From Microtetraspora sp. NBRC 13810 (GTDB lineage: Bacteria; Actinomycetota; Actinomycetes; Streptosporangiales; Streptosporangiaceae), in the NCBI RefSeq assembly GCF_030268685.1, contig NZ_BSRQ01000015.1, forward strand, positions 1-64,000: DNA of 64,000 nt, read 5' to 3'. The notes beneath the pieces were generated by a model that saw only the letters and a program-made list of their open reading frames with translations, was not told where the DNA came from and did no database searches. The position numbers and the translations under genes were made by a program. This document shows positions 14,805 to 22,126 of the stretch, one piece after another (within the stretch, counting starts at the first letter, position 1; the number at the start of each line of letters is the position of its first letter).

Positions 14805-16462
14805 CCCATGCCAATGACCGGAGCATCCCCCGTGCCCTCCGCCAGTCCATGCCCGTCGCGCTCGACGTGGCGGAAGAGATCGCCAAGGTCAACGGGGTGT
14901 GTCTCCAGCCGTTGGAGTTCAAGCGCATCGACACCCTGACCGGACAGATCACGCTCATCGATGTCCCGTGCGGGGCCACGCTGGAAAGCAAGTGCGCCCC
15001 GTGTGCGAAGCGGAACCGGCAGCTTCGCATGGTCCAGTGCCGGGAAGGCTGGCACCTCGACCACGAACCGGTCACCACCCCGGATGAGCCGACCGACGAA
15101 CAGTCCTGGCTGGTGGAGTTCCGCGCCGACCTCCAAGCCCAGCGCGACGCCGCCGAAACGGCCGGGCAAGACACCGCCGACCTGGACGCCGCGATCCTGG
15201 CCGTGGACGACGAGATCAACGCGGCGGGAATCCGCGGGAACGTGCTGGGCCGGGCGGTCAAGAAGCGCAATCGCTCGACCCGCCGCCGCCAGGACGCCCC
15301 CGACCTGCCCAGGCGACCGATGACCAACACAACCCTCGGCCGGACCTTCACCGGCAACGACGGCAAGGTCTACCGGCCCTCGATGTTCATCACCCTGACC
15401 CTGCCCTCCTACGGCAAGATCCGAGACGGCGCGCCCATCGACCCATCGGCGTACGACTACCGGGCGGCTGCTCGCGACGCGTTGCACTTCTCCAAGCTGG
15501 TGGACCGGTTCGTGCAGAACCTGCGCCGGGTGGCCGGGTATGACGTGCAGTACTTCGCCACCGTCGAACCTCAAAAGCGGTTCGCCCCTCATCTGCACCT
15601 GGCGATGCGGGGCACCCTGCCTAGGGCCGATGTCCGGGCTGTCGTCGCGGCGACGTATCACCAGGTGTGGTGGCCACCGGCCGACCGGGTCCTCTTCGAG
15701 GGTGACCACCTGCCGGTGTGGGTGGAACGGGAAGACGGCACACAGCAGGCCGGGGACTACTGCGACCCCGCGACCGGCGAAGTCCTGCCCACCTGGGACC
15801 AGGCGCTTGACCTCCTGGACGCCGACCCGGACGCCGAACCCCTGCACGTGGTCCGCTTCGGCACCCAAGTGGACGTGCAAGGCATCCTCGCCGGGTCGTC
15901 CGACGCAGACACCCAGATACGTTACCTGTCGAAGTACCTGACCAAGTCCCTTGGCGTCGGCTCCCTCGACCCCGAACAGGCCACCTACCAGGCCCGGCGG
16001 GACCACGCGGCCCGGCTGTGTGACGCGCTGCGGTACGAACCGTGCTCACCCTCGTGCCCGAACTGGCTGCGCTACGGAGTACAGCCCAAGGGCGCCAAGC
16101 CCGGGATGGTGCCGGGCCGGTGCAGGTCCAAGGCGCACAAGCCCGATCACCTCGGCTACGCCGGGCGGCGGGTGCTGGTCAGCCGCAAGTGGTCGAACAA
16201 GACCCTGGCCGAACACCGCGCCGACCGCCGTACCTGGGTCCTGGAAGCCCTCGGCCTCGATGCCGGCCAGTCTCCGCCGGACCCGCACCGGTTCATCTGG
16301 TGTCCCGTCCCGGCCGGGGACCCGAGTGCCACACCACGAGCGAAACGGCTGCTACGCGGGGTGGCCGAACGCTTCCGGTGGCGCAGATCGATGGAAGAGC
16401 TACAGGCCAGAGCGGAGGGACCACCGATCACGGATCTTTCGGCAATGCGGGGGGCCGCATGA
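14801..16462 (+). CDS. repSA: RepSA-type rolling-circle replication initiator
   Basis: The 553-residue protein carries the HUH motif in FAPHLHLAMRG (about residue 264) and a downstream Tyr motif IRYLSKYLTKSLG, the two signatures of rolling-circle initiators. It also has an N-terminal cysteine cluster (CGATLESKCAPCAKRNRQLR) and a later CSPSCPNW pair. The C-terminal part VLVSRKWSNKTLAEH..RRTWVLEALG is typical of AICE and Streptomyces Rep proteins. The GTG start overlaps the traB stop, and its own stop overlaps the excisionase start, so traB-rep-xis-int form one coupled operon. Confidence 0.92.
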   Translation: MTHANDRSIPRALRQSMPVALDVAEEIAKVNGVCLQPLEFKRIDTLTGQITLIDVPCGATLESKCAPCAKRNRQLRMVQCREGWHLDHEPVTTPDEPTDEQSWLVEFRADLQAQRDAAETAGQDTADLDAAILAVDDEINAAGIRGNVLGRAVKKRNRSTRRRQDAPDLPRRPMTNTTLGRTFTGNDGKVYRPSMFITLTLPSYGKIRDGAPIDPSAYDYRAAARDALHFSKLVDRFVQNLRRVAGYDVQYFATVEPQKRFAPHLHLAMRGTLPRADVRAVVAATYHQVWWPPADRVLFEGDHLPVWVEREDGTQQAGDYCDPATGEVLPTWDQALDLLDADPDAEPLHVVRFGTQVDVQGILAGSSDADTQIRYLSKYLTKSLGVGSLDPEQATYQARRDHAARLCDALRYEPCSPSCPNWLRYGVQPKGAKPGMVPGRCRSKAHKPDHLGYAGRRVLVSRKWSNKTLAEHRADRRTWVLEALGLDAGQSPPDPHRFIWCPVPAGDPSATPRAKRLLRGVAERFRWRRSMEELQARAEGPPITDLSAMRGAA

Positions 16463-16713
16463 CACGGAAGACCACGACCGAGCCGACCAGTGCGCTCCCG
16501 GAGCTGGCGCGGGGACGGCTGCTCACCGTCCAAGAGGCCGCCGAACGGCTCAACACCACGGTTCGCTTCCCTCGCCGTCTCATCGAAGAGCGGCGCATCA
16601 CCTTCGTCCACGTCGGACGCAACGTCCGCATCCCCGAAGCCGCGCTAGAGGCGTTCATCGCGGCCGGGGTCGTCCAGCCGATCACCACCACACGACGCAG
16701 AAAGGTTGCCTGA
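16459..16713 (+). CDS. xis: Excisionase (MerR-like helix-turn-helix)
   Basis: The 84-residue protein has a HTH_17/excisionase domain: LLTVQEAAERLNTTVRFPRRLIEERRITFVHVGRNVRIPEAALEAFI. Such small winged-helix proteins bend DNA at the attachment sites and steer the integrase towards excision. Its ATG overlaps the rep stop and its TGA overlaps the integrase ATG (16711-16715). The usual Tyr before the R-R-I-E segment is replaced by Phe-Pro (VRFPRRLIEE). Confidence 0.85.
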   Translation: MTRKTTTEPTSALPELARGRLLTVQEAAERLNTTVRFPRRLIEERRITFVHVGRNVRIPEAALEAFIAAGVVQPITTTRRRKVA

Positions 16714-17891
16714 TGACCACGACCACGAAGGACGAGCCCCGGCGTTCCACGGCCAAGAAGGGGAGCATGAAGCGGCGCTTCGGTCGCGTTCGGCAACTCC
16801 CGTCCGGACGGTGGCAGGCTCGATACAAGGGGCCTGACGGGCTGGACAGGGCGGCTCCTGAGACCTTCTCGACCAAGCGGGACGCCGAGGTCTGGCTGAC
16901 CAAGAAGGAAGCCGAGATCATCGAGGGCGGCTGGACGAACCCGGACCTCGGCAAAGTCGCGTTCAAGGACTACGGCGAGGGCTGGGTGAGTGAGCGGCCT
17001 GGCCTGCGTCCCAAGACGGTGCAGCTCTACGAGGGTCTGCTTCGGATTCATCTCGTCCCGATCTTCGGCGGCATGGCCGTCAACGAGATCAAGGCCGCTC
17101 ACGTGCGTAAATGGCGAAAGACGCTGTTGGACAACGGGGTCGGGCCGGTGACCGTGGCCAAGGCGTACCGGCTGCTCAAGGCGATCATGAACACGGCGGT
17201 CGAGGACCAGATGATCAAGACCAATCCGTGTCAGATCAAGGGCGGTGGCAAGGAGGAGTCTCCCGAGCGGCCGACGCTCACGGTGGAACAGGTCTACGCG
17301 CTGTCAGGTGCGATCGAGCCGCACTTCCGGGCGCTGGTGCTGGTGGCGACGTTCGGCAGTCTGCGGTGGGGGGAGTTGGCCGCGCTCAGGCGGAAGAACG
17401 TCGATCTGGAGAAGGGGACGGTCCGGATCGTGGAGAGCACGACGGACCTGCGAGATGGCTCGGTGGTCCTGGGGCCGCCGAAGTCCGCGGCGGGTGTGAG
17501 GACGGTGGCCCTGCCGTCCTTCGTCGTCTCCGCGCTCCGGACGCACATGGACAGGTACACGGCGGATCACGGTGAGGCGTTCGTCTTCCTCGGTGCCAAG
17601 AGGGCCGTGTTGCGGCGGGCCGCCTTCTCGCGTCCGTGGGCGAAGGCGCTCAAGCGTGCCGGGTTGTCGGGGATTCACCTTCATGATCTGCGTCACACGG
17701 GGAACGTGTTCGCGTCCCGGTCCGGGGCGACGTTGCGGGAGTTGATGGACCGGATGGGGCACTCCACCACGCGGGCCGCGCTGATCTATATGCATACGGA
17801 GAACGGGCGAGACCGGGCCATCGCGGACGGCATGGGGAAGATCGCGGAAGAGGTCATGCGGAAAGCGGCGGAAGAGGGATCGGGCACGTAG
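16713..17891 (+). CDS. int: Tyrosine site-specific integrase (AICE-1), apparently intact
   Basis: The 392-residue recombinase has an N-terminal arm-binding domain (RFGRVRQLPSGRWQARYKGPDGLDR, residues about 20-65), a SAM-like core-binding domain, and a catalytic domain with TFGSLRWGELAALR (first Arg, about 217), HDLRHTG (about 324) and MGHSTTRAALIYMH (Tyr about 358). All catalytic residues are visible. It lacks the extra arm-domain-like insertion found in the AICE-2 and remnant integrases (here simply YALSGAIEPHFRALVL). It should integrate the element into tRNA-Gly and, being intact, may also act on the att sites of the neighbouring elements. Confidence 0.93.
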   Translation: MTTTTKDEPRRSTAKKGSMKRRFGRVRQLPSGRWQARYKGPDGLDRAAPETFSTKRDAEVWLTKKEAEIIEGGWTNPDLGKVAFKDYGEGWVSERPGLRPKTVQLYEGLLRIHLVPIFGGMAVNEIKAAHVRKWRKTLLDNGVGPVTVAKAYRLLKAIMNTAVEDQMIKTNPCQIKGGGKEESPERPTLTVEQVYALSGAIEPHFRALVLVATFGSLRWGELAALRRKNVDLEKGTVRIVESTTDLRDGSVVLGPPKSAAGVRTVALPSFVVSALRTHMDRYTADHGEAFVFLGAKRAVLRRAAFSRPWAKALKRAGLSGIHLHDLRHTGNVFASRSGATLRELMDRMGHSTTRAALIYMHTENGRDRAIADGMGKIAEEVMRKAAEEGSGT

Positions 17892-17900
17892 CGGGCACGG
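17881..17900 (+). repeat. Diverged arm-type repeats behind int-1
   Basis: CGGGCACGTAG followed by CGGGCACGG overlaps the last codons of int and is followed by AAGATCGA, as TAATGGCACGC-repeats are at 29974-29995. Only GGCACG is kept from the consensus, so the int-side arm of AICE-1 differs from the other arms. Confidence 0.45.
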
Positions 17901-17927
17901 AAGATCGAGAAGGCCCAAGAAATCATC

Positions 17928-17965
17928 AAGGCCCGGGTCCGGAAACCAATCCTGACCTGGGCCTT
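17928..17965. terminator. Hairpin flanking att core 2 (terminator-like)
   Basis: The arms AAGGCCCGGGTC and GACCTGGGCCTT again enclose a short interior. The position relative to the att core matches 4910-4947 and 30023-30060. Confidence 0.6.
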
Positions 17966-17970
17966 CGAAT

Positions 17971-18015
17971 GTGGAGCGGGTGACGGGAATCGAACCCGCG
18001 CTGTCAGCTTGGGAA
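17971..18015 (-). other. att core 2, junction between AICE-1 and AICE-2
   Basis: The 45 bases are identical to att cores 1 and 3. The tRNA sequence stops after GGGAA, and AICE-2 sequence (TTGTAGGGAACATG) follows. It is therefore a hybrid attachment site formed when the second element integrated. Confidence 0.92.
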
Positions 18016-18100
18016 TTGTAGGGAACATGCCTTGTGGTGGCGCTGACCTGCGGCTGGGGTCGGTCATGAGTGACCGTGAGTGCCCTGTTCTTACCGGGGT

Positions 18101-18122
18101 TAATGGCACGCTAATGGCACGA
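18101..18122 (+). repeat. Arm-type repeats, right of att core 2
   Basis: Tandem TAATGGCACGC and TAATGGCACGA begin 85 bases after core 2. They are identical to the repeats at 5083-5104 and 7766-7787, including the following CGATCA. Confidence 0.6.
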
Positions 18123-18125
18123 CGA

Positions 18126-18611
18126 TCAGGGGAGACACGGCCAGAGTTCCAACCATTGATCAAGCTGCGTTCTCAGCGGTTCGCCGGTCACACGGTCGGC
18201 GATCGTCCTCATCGATCCGAGCAAGTTCTTGCAGGTACGCAGAGCCAGGATTTCGACTCTGGCTCGGGAGGCCCAATCGGTGCTCCACGCTTGGGCCTCC
18301 AGCAAGGACAGCGGCAGTGCGGCCAGAACATCCGCGCCGAGCACATCGGGATCCCACAGGGGATCTGCGTCCGATGGAAGCTCCCTGATCAGCAAGGCAC
18401 GGAGGTTGAACCGTACGGCATCCGCATCCCGCTTGGGATATCCGGCCTTCTCCGCGCCGTCCAGTGCGAAGAAGACCAGGCGGGCGAACACCCGTCGCCC
18501 TTCACCTTGCTCGGGGAGTTGGGCATGGAGTTGGTTGAGTTGATAGGCGGCTATCCACTGGTCGCGTACGTCGCTGGCCGCGGCCAAGCCGTCTCCGTCT
18601 GCCATCTTCAT
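18126..18611 (-). CDS. Hypothetical cargo protein, helical
   Basis: The 161-residue protein is predicted mainly helical (WIAAYQLNQLHAQLPEQGEGRRVFARLVFFALDGAEKAGY, RARVEILALRTCKNLLGSMRTI) and has no membrane segment or known motif. It starts directly after the stop of the upstream gene (18612), so the two minus-strand genes form an operon. Its stop codon is 3 bases from the arm repeats, at the extreme left end of AICE-2. The position and the lack of homology with AICE-1 genes mark it as variable cargo. I do not recognise the family. Confidence 0.6.
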   Translation of the reverse strand: MKMADGDGLAAASDVRDQWIAAYQLNQLHAQLPEQGEGRRVFARLVFFALDGAEKAGYPKRDADAVRFNLRALLIRELPSDADPLWDPDVLGADVLAALPLSLLEAQAWSTDWASRARVEILALRTCKNLLGSMRTIADRVTGEPLRTQLDQWLELWPCLP

Positions 18612-19091
18612 TCAGCTTCGACCTACCGAGTCGACACGAGCGCGTTCGTGGCTCCGCTCATTCAGATGACCTCTCAGACACTCCCGATGGGCGGCGATGG
18701 CATGACTGCCGGGGCCGTCGGCGCTCCTGACATCCATGACCACCCCATCGCCACCTGGGCTCAAGATTGTGGGAGTGCCGCAGAAGTCGCACGGCCACTG
18801 AAAGCTGTCTAGGTCCCGGGCGCGGATGGTCAACCGCACCCATGCCGGCGGATGCCAGCGGCGGATCTCCTGAACTACCGCGTCAATCTCCGACCCGACA
18901 GCGGGATACTCCCCTAACCAAGCGCGGCTTTCGCCGGAAGGACTGTCGATCGATGCGCCGTCGATTGACGCGCCGATGTCCTCATGGCCGATGATCGTCG
19001 CGATGACTCCCCACGGGTGCTGATCAGTCACCCGGACTCGGACGCGCTGACCAGGGACGAGGTCAGCTCCAGCGGCGTCGAATCGTTGCAC
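18612..19091 (-). CDS. Hypothetical cargo protein, beta-barrel-like
   Basis: From a GTG at 19091 the protein has 159 residues. The first part, RFDAAGADLVPGQRVRVRVTDQHPWGVIATIIGHEDIGASIDGASIDSP, looks like an S1/OB-type barrel as found in some small actinomycete cargo or immunity proteins. The later part has a C..C pair (WPCDFCGTPT) and HRECLRGH, possibly a metal site. The start is uncertain, because the frame is open upstream into repeat A without a clear ribosome-binding site. It is divergent from the HNH gene, with repeat A between them. Confidence 0.6.
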   Translation of the reverse strand: MQRFDAAGADLVPGQRVRVRVTDQHPWGVIATIIGHEDIGASIDGASIDSPSGESRAWLGEYPAVGSEIDAVVQEIRRWHPPAWVRLTIRARDLDSFQWPCDFCGTPTILSPGGDGVVMDVRSADGPGSHAIAAHRECLRGHLNERSHERARVDSVGRS

Positions 19092-19124
19092 GAGTTCATT
19101 CTTCCGCGCGCTCGCGCAAGGTTC

Positions 19125-19352
19125 GCCCGACTGATCATCCCGTCTGCCGTCGACCCGCCCGAAGGGGAAGCGGGCCATGTCCAGTGGGTCCAGGTGGAGC
19201 GCCCCACCGGACGAACGACCTGGACCCACTGGCCTTGGTCTGCTCGGCTTGTCCCGGGTCGATGGCGGGCGGGATGATCAGGCCCTTACCTCAGCCACCT
19301 ACGGGCGTGTCGGGCGATCATCCCGGAGTCGGAGGGCCCCCGCCGGAGGCAT
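19125..19352 (+). repeat. Repeat A, full copy in AICE-2
   Basis: The copy has the outer stem 19131-19156 with 19256-19281, the CCCGC/GCGGG hairpin, and an inner stem CCAGTGGGTCCAGGT (19181-19195) with its exact complement at 19218-19232. Compared with 8290-8520 the inner stem has one substituted pair and one inserted pair, both compensated on the other arm, while the 21-22-nt loop is nearly unchanged. The right part contains GATCATCCCGGAG and ends GCCCCCGCCGGAGGCAT. Confidence 0.85.
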
Positions 19353-19363
19353 ACAACTTAGAA

Positions 19364-20047
19364 ATGTCACCCGCCATCAGTACGGTGCTGATTGTGCGGA
19401 ATTTCGCGGATGAGGATATGCCGACCCACGAAGAGATCGCTCGCTACTGGTACTGTCGAGCGCTTCCGGGCAGCAACTACGTCCCCCTTATCGACCTTGG
19501 CGAGCCTGAATGCTTCGCCTGCGGCTGGTGCCGCCAAGAGCAAGTTCGCTCGGAGAAGGCGTTGGCGAATCTCTGGAAGGGGCTAGAGCGGGCCCATGTG
19601 GTGCCGCGTTCCCTCGGAGGTCCCACCAGTGTCGAGAACATAATTCTCCTGTGCCACGCCTGCCATCTGAGTGCACCAGACACGAGCGACGCATCGCGAT
19701 TCTGGCGGTGGGTTGTTGATCATCCGAACAGTGGGGCTTTGGCATACCTCTTCGAGATCTCAGGACCTCACGATCCGCGCGCCCGCGACTACACGGGACC
19801 GCAGGCGAAGGACCTGCACGCTCTTTCCTCTCTCCAGATTAACGAGCTCAATGTCCTCACAGAGATCTGGGAGAACAACCCGGAAGGTACCCTTCGGCAA
19901 CGCCTGCATGAAGCAGTAAAGCGCATCGGCGGGGTGTCGACTCACTGGGGTATCGGGCTCTCTTCCGGCACCGTGCTCGAACTTCTGCGAGAGGTCGTTC
20001 GGGATGAACTTGCATCACGCCAGAACCGGCTTGAGGAATCGGGTTGA
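19364..20047 (+). CDS. HNH endonuclease-like protein (cassette cargo)
   Basis: The 227-residue protein has an HNH (zinc) core: CFACGWC near residue 50, then LERAHVVPRSLGGPTSVENIILLCHACHLSAPD with the H, N and H positions and CxxC. The flanking parts (HEEIARYWYCRALPG before, and a helical C-terminus with TLRQRLHEAVKRIGG) are not recognised. HNH proteins of this kind are found in restriction, homing and defence contexts. The ATG at 19364 lies 12 bases after repeat A ends, and repeat B starts at the base after its stop, so the gene exactly fills the space between them. Confidence 0.8.
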   Translation: MSPAISTVLIVRNFADEDMPTHEEIARYWYCRALPGSNYVPLIDLGEPECFACGWCRQEQVRSEKALANLWKGLERAHVVPRSLGGPTSVENIILLCHACHLSAPDTSDASRFWRWVVDHPNSGALAYLFEISGPHDPRARDYTGPQAKDLHALSSLQINELNVLTEIWENNPEGTLRQRLHEAVKRIGGVSTHWGIGLSSGTVLELLREVVRDELASRQNRLEESG

Positions 20048-20168
20048 CCGCGGATGCGGCCCGAGCTGCTGGCGGCCGGGACCGGCCCCCAGGCCGCATG
20101 CCCGGCCGGCGAGCGGGCGTAGGGCCGCGAGGCGGCGCGGAGCGCCGCCCTTGATCACCCTTAAGAAC
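20048..20168 (+). repeat. Repeat B, copy in AICE-2
   Basis: It begins with CGCGGATGCGGCCCGAGCTGC directly after the HNH stop. It contains the CGGCCGGG/CCCGGCCG stem with the same ACCGGCCCCCAGGCCGCATG loop and ends with GGCGGCGCGGAGCGCCGCCC TTGATCACC. It is nearly identical to 9130-9240. Confidence 0.8.
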
Positions 20169-20251
20169 AATTCGGCAACTGGCAGGACCCCGTCGGTGGT
20201 CTGCGCAGAGTTCCCGTGTACGTCGGCGCTGTTGGGCGGTAGCGTCGCGGT

Positions 20252-20812
20252 GTGGCTACCAACGAAGAGCGGTCGCGGTGGGTCGTGCACGGCGAACGGT
20301 TGATCTATGACAACCGGTGGATTCGCCTCGGGTTGGTTGATGTCGAGATCCCGGATGGAGAGCGGTTCGAGCATCACGCGGTGCACCTGGATCGAGCGGC
20401 AATTGCTGTGGTGGTCGATGACGACAACCGGGTGCTGATGATGTGGCGGCACCGGTTCCTGTTCGACCGTTGGGGCTGGGAGCTGCCCGGCGGTCTTGTC
20501 GAGGCGGGGGAGGACCCGATGGCGACGGCGGCCCGTGAGGTGGAGGAAGAGACCGGGTATCGCCCCAAGCAGATTGAGCACCTGGTCACCTATCAGCCCA
20601 TGGCCGGCATGGTGGACTCCGAGCACATGCTGTTCCTGGCGCGGGGTGTGGTGTTCGTGAAGGAGCCGGACGGGGAGATTGAAGCGGACGTCATCGAGTG
20701 GGTGCCGATGAAGGAAATCCCAGACATGATCGCCCGTGGTGACATCTGGACCTCGGGGACGTTGGTGGGGCTGTACACGGCGCGGGAGCGACTTAATGGA
20801 GGGCGTGGGTAA
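20252..20812 (+). CDS. NUDIX hydrolase
   Basis: The 186-residue protein begins at a GTG at 20252. The Nudix box is visible as GGLVEAGEDPMATAAREVEEETGY (G-x5-E-x7-REVEEE-x-G at residues about 82-104). The fold is that of the ADP-ribose pyrophosphatase subgroup (EHHAVHLDRAAIAVVVDDDNRVLMMWRHRFLFDRWGWELPGG). Substrates may be ADP-ribose or other nucleoside diphosphate derivatives. It follows repeat B and converges on the XRE gene with a 20-base overlap, the slot occupied by cutA in AICE-1. Confidence 0.9.
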   Translation: MATNEERSRWVVHGERLIYDNRWIRLGLVDVEIPDGERFEHHAVHLDRAAIAVVVDDDNRVLMMWRHRFLFDRWGWELPGGLVEAGEDPMATAAREVEEETGYRPKQIEHLVTYQPMAGMVDSEHMLFLARGVVFVKEPDGEIEADVIEWVPMKEIPDMIARGDIWTSGTLVGLYTARERLNGGRG

Positions 20813-22010
20813 GTCGGCGAGTGAGTTCGTCGATGCGCTTGCGCTGGCGGCGGGAGCCGGTCATGGTCGCCAGGTGGTGAGCGCGCTTGATGTGTGGCTG
20901 GGCGGCGTCTGGGTCGCCCAGTGCCAGTAGGGCATGTCCCAGGTCGCAGCGGAGGGCAGCTTCGGCGCGGTTGTAGGTGCCGTCCATCCCGGCGAGCGCT
21001 GAGCGCAGGTCTTCCATGCTGTCGGGGTCGCTGAAGCGAATGAGGCAGTTGCCGCGCCACCGGGCGAGATGGTGGACGTCGAGAGACAGGTACGGCATGT
21101 CCGGGTCGCCGTGACCGTCCGGTAGTAGAGCGGCGGCCTGGTCGAGCGCGGCTCGGCAGGTCGGTTCATCGCCGAGGATGGCGGCGGCTTCTGCTTCGGC
21201 TGCGGAGAGCCATGTACGCAGCCGGTTGGGGATGCGGTCGCGGTGGGTGGCGTGGATGTACTGAAGGAGTTCCGTGGCCTGGGCAGGCTGTCCCAGGTCC
21301 ATGAGGACGTATGCCTGTTCGGCAGATACGTGGGCGATGATGGCAGGATCGCCAGCTTCGCGTGCGGCTGCTTTGGCGTTCTCGTAGTGGGTCCAGGCGT
21401 CGTTCAGGGCGCCGGTGTTGATGGCTTGCCATCCGGCGAGTGAATGTGTTTGGGCGAGTACGTGTGCCAGTTCGGCGCGGATTCCTGGGCGTACGGCGTG
21501 GTGATGGGCGTGCTCTATTTGGGATATCTGGGCGCGCATTTTGTCGGCGATGGCGGCGCTGCCGACGCGACGGTCAAGTAGTCGAAGGTTGTTGGTGTCG
21601 GTGTTGAGGATCATCACCATCATGGGGTCGATAGCGGCCGCGGCTTCGATCCGGGCGGTGAGTTCTTCGGTCTGCTCTCGATACTCGTCGTCGTGATTGC
21701 CGGTGGGTGAGGCGATGTCGGTGGGGGCGAGTCCGAGCAGCATGCGGGCGTGGTCGGGCAGGCCGAGGCCGGCGGCGATGCGCTCGTAGACCTCAAGGTC
21801 GGTGACCTGGCGTTGGCCGCGTATGTGCTGGCTGATGCGGCCTTGGGCGATGCCGGTCGCGGTGCTGATGCGTACCTGGCTGGCGCCCGCGTACTTGACG
21901 GCGAGGTTGAACAGCCCTGCCATGTCACGTTTCTTAAGTATTTCCCGGCTTTCGTCGCGGTCCCATACCCATGTGGGGATCTGGATAGGTTCGAAAGCGT
22001 TCCCGTGCAT
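20793..22010 (-). CDS. XRE-family regulator with TPR-like C-terminal region
   Basis: The 405-residue protein starts at the ATG at 22010, preceded by GGAGGACGG. The helix-turn-helix is MAGLFNLAVKYAGASQVRISTATGIAQGRISQHIRGQ (residues about 25-65). The C-terminal region is built of helical repeats (VLAQTHSLAGWQAINTGALNDAWTHYENAKAAAREAG, AIIAHVSAEQAYVLMDLGQPAQATELLQYI, EAALRCDLGHALLALGDPDAAQPHI). It is the counterpart of 9569-11020. Upstream of it, two TATATCC motifs around 22071-22100 may be operator half-sites. Confidence 0.85.
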   Translation of the reverse strand: MHGNAFEPIQIPTWVWDRDESREILKKRDMAGLFNLAVKYAGASQVRISTATGIAQGRISQHIRGQRQVTDLEVYERIAAGLGLPDHARMLLGLAPTDIASPTGNHDDEYREQTEELTARIEAAAAIDPMMVMILNTDTNNLRLLDRRVGSAAIADKMRAQISQIEHAHHHAVRPGIRAELAHVLAQTHSLAGWQAINTGALNDAWTHYENAKAAAREAGDPAIIAHVSAEQAYVLMDLGQPAQATELLQYIHATHRDRIPNRLRTWLSAAEAEAAAILGDEPTCRAALDQAAALLPDGHGDPDMPYLSLDVHHLARWRGNCLIRFSDPDSMEDLRSALAGMDGTYNRAEAALRCDLGHALLALGDPDAAQPHIKRAHHLATMTGSRRQRKRIDELTRRLTHALH

Positions 22011-22126
22011 CCGTCCTCCGGCCATCTCGGACTGGTGTGCATGGCTGTCGCTGAGAACTCTATATCCCTCGGTGGTATATCCACGGGAAATATGGCTGCG
22101 CTCTTGCGCGATCCATTCTTTCCGGC

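Larger units (their letters stand above)
4998..18015. mobile_element. AICE-1, integrative and conjugative element (with stacked remnants at its left end)
   Basis: The element lies between identical att cores 1 and 2 and contains a complete AICE backbone at 9569-17891: XRE regulator, GntR repressor, pra, TraB translocase, RepSA-type replication initiator, excisionase and integrase. Such elements replicate by rolling circle after excision and are transferred as double-stranded DNA by a single FtsK-like protein. Its left 2-2.8 kb contain two additional diverged att cores (6185-6226, 6996-7010) and a second set of arm repeats (7766-7787). The mobile unit may therefore be only about 7750-18015, with older att-bounded segments stacked on its left. 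Confidence 0.85.

Noticed and set aside
4953-18015. tRNA-Gly genes at 4953-4997 and 17971-18015
   Set aside because: Only the 3' half is present and the D arm and 5' acceptor strand are missing, so they are attachment-site copies and not tRNA genes.
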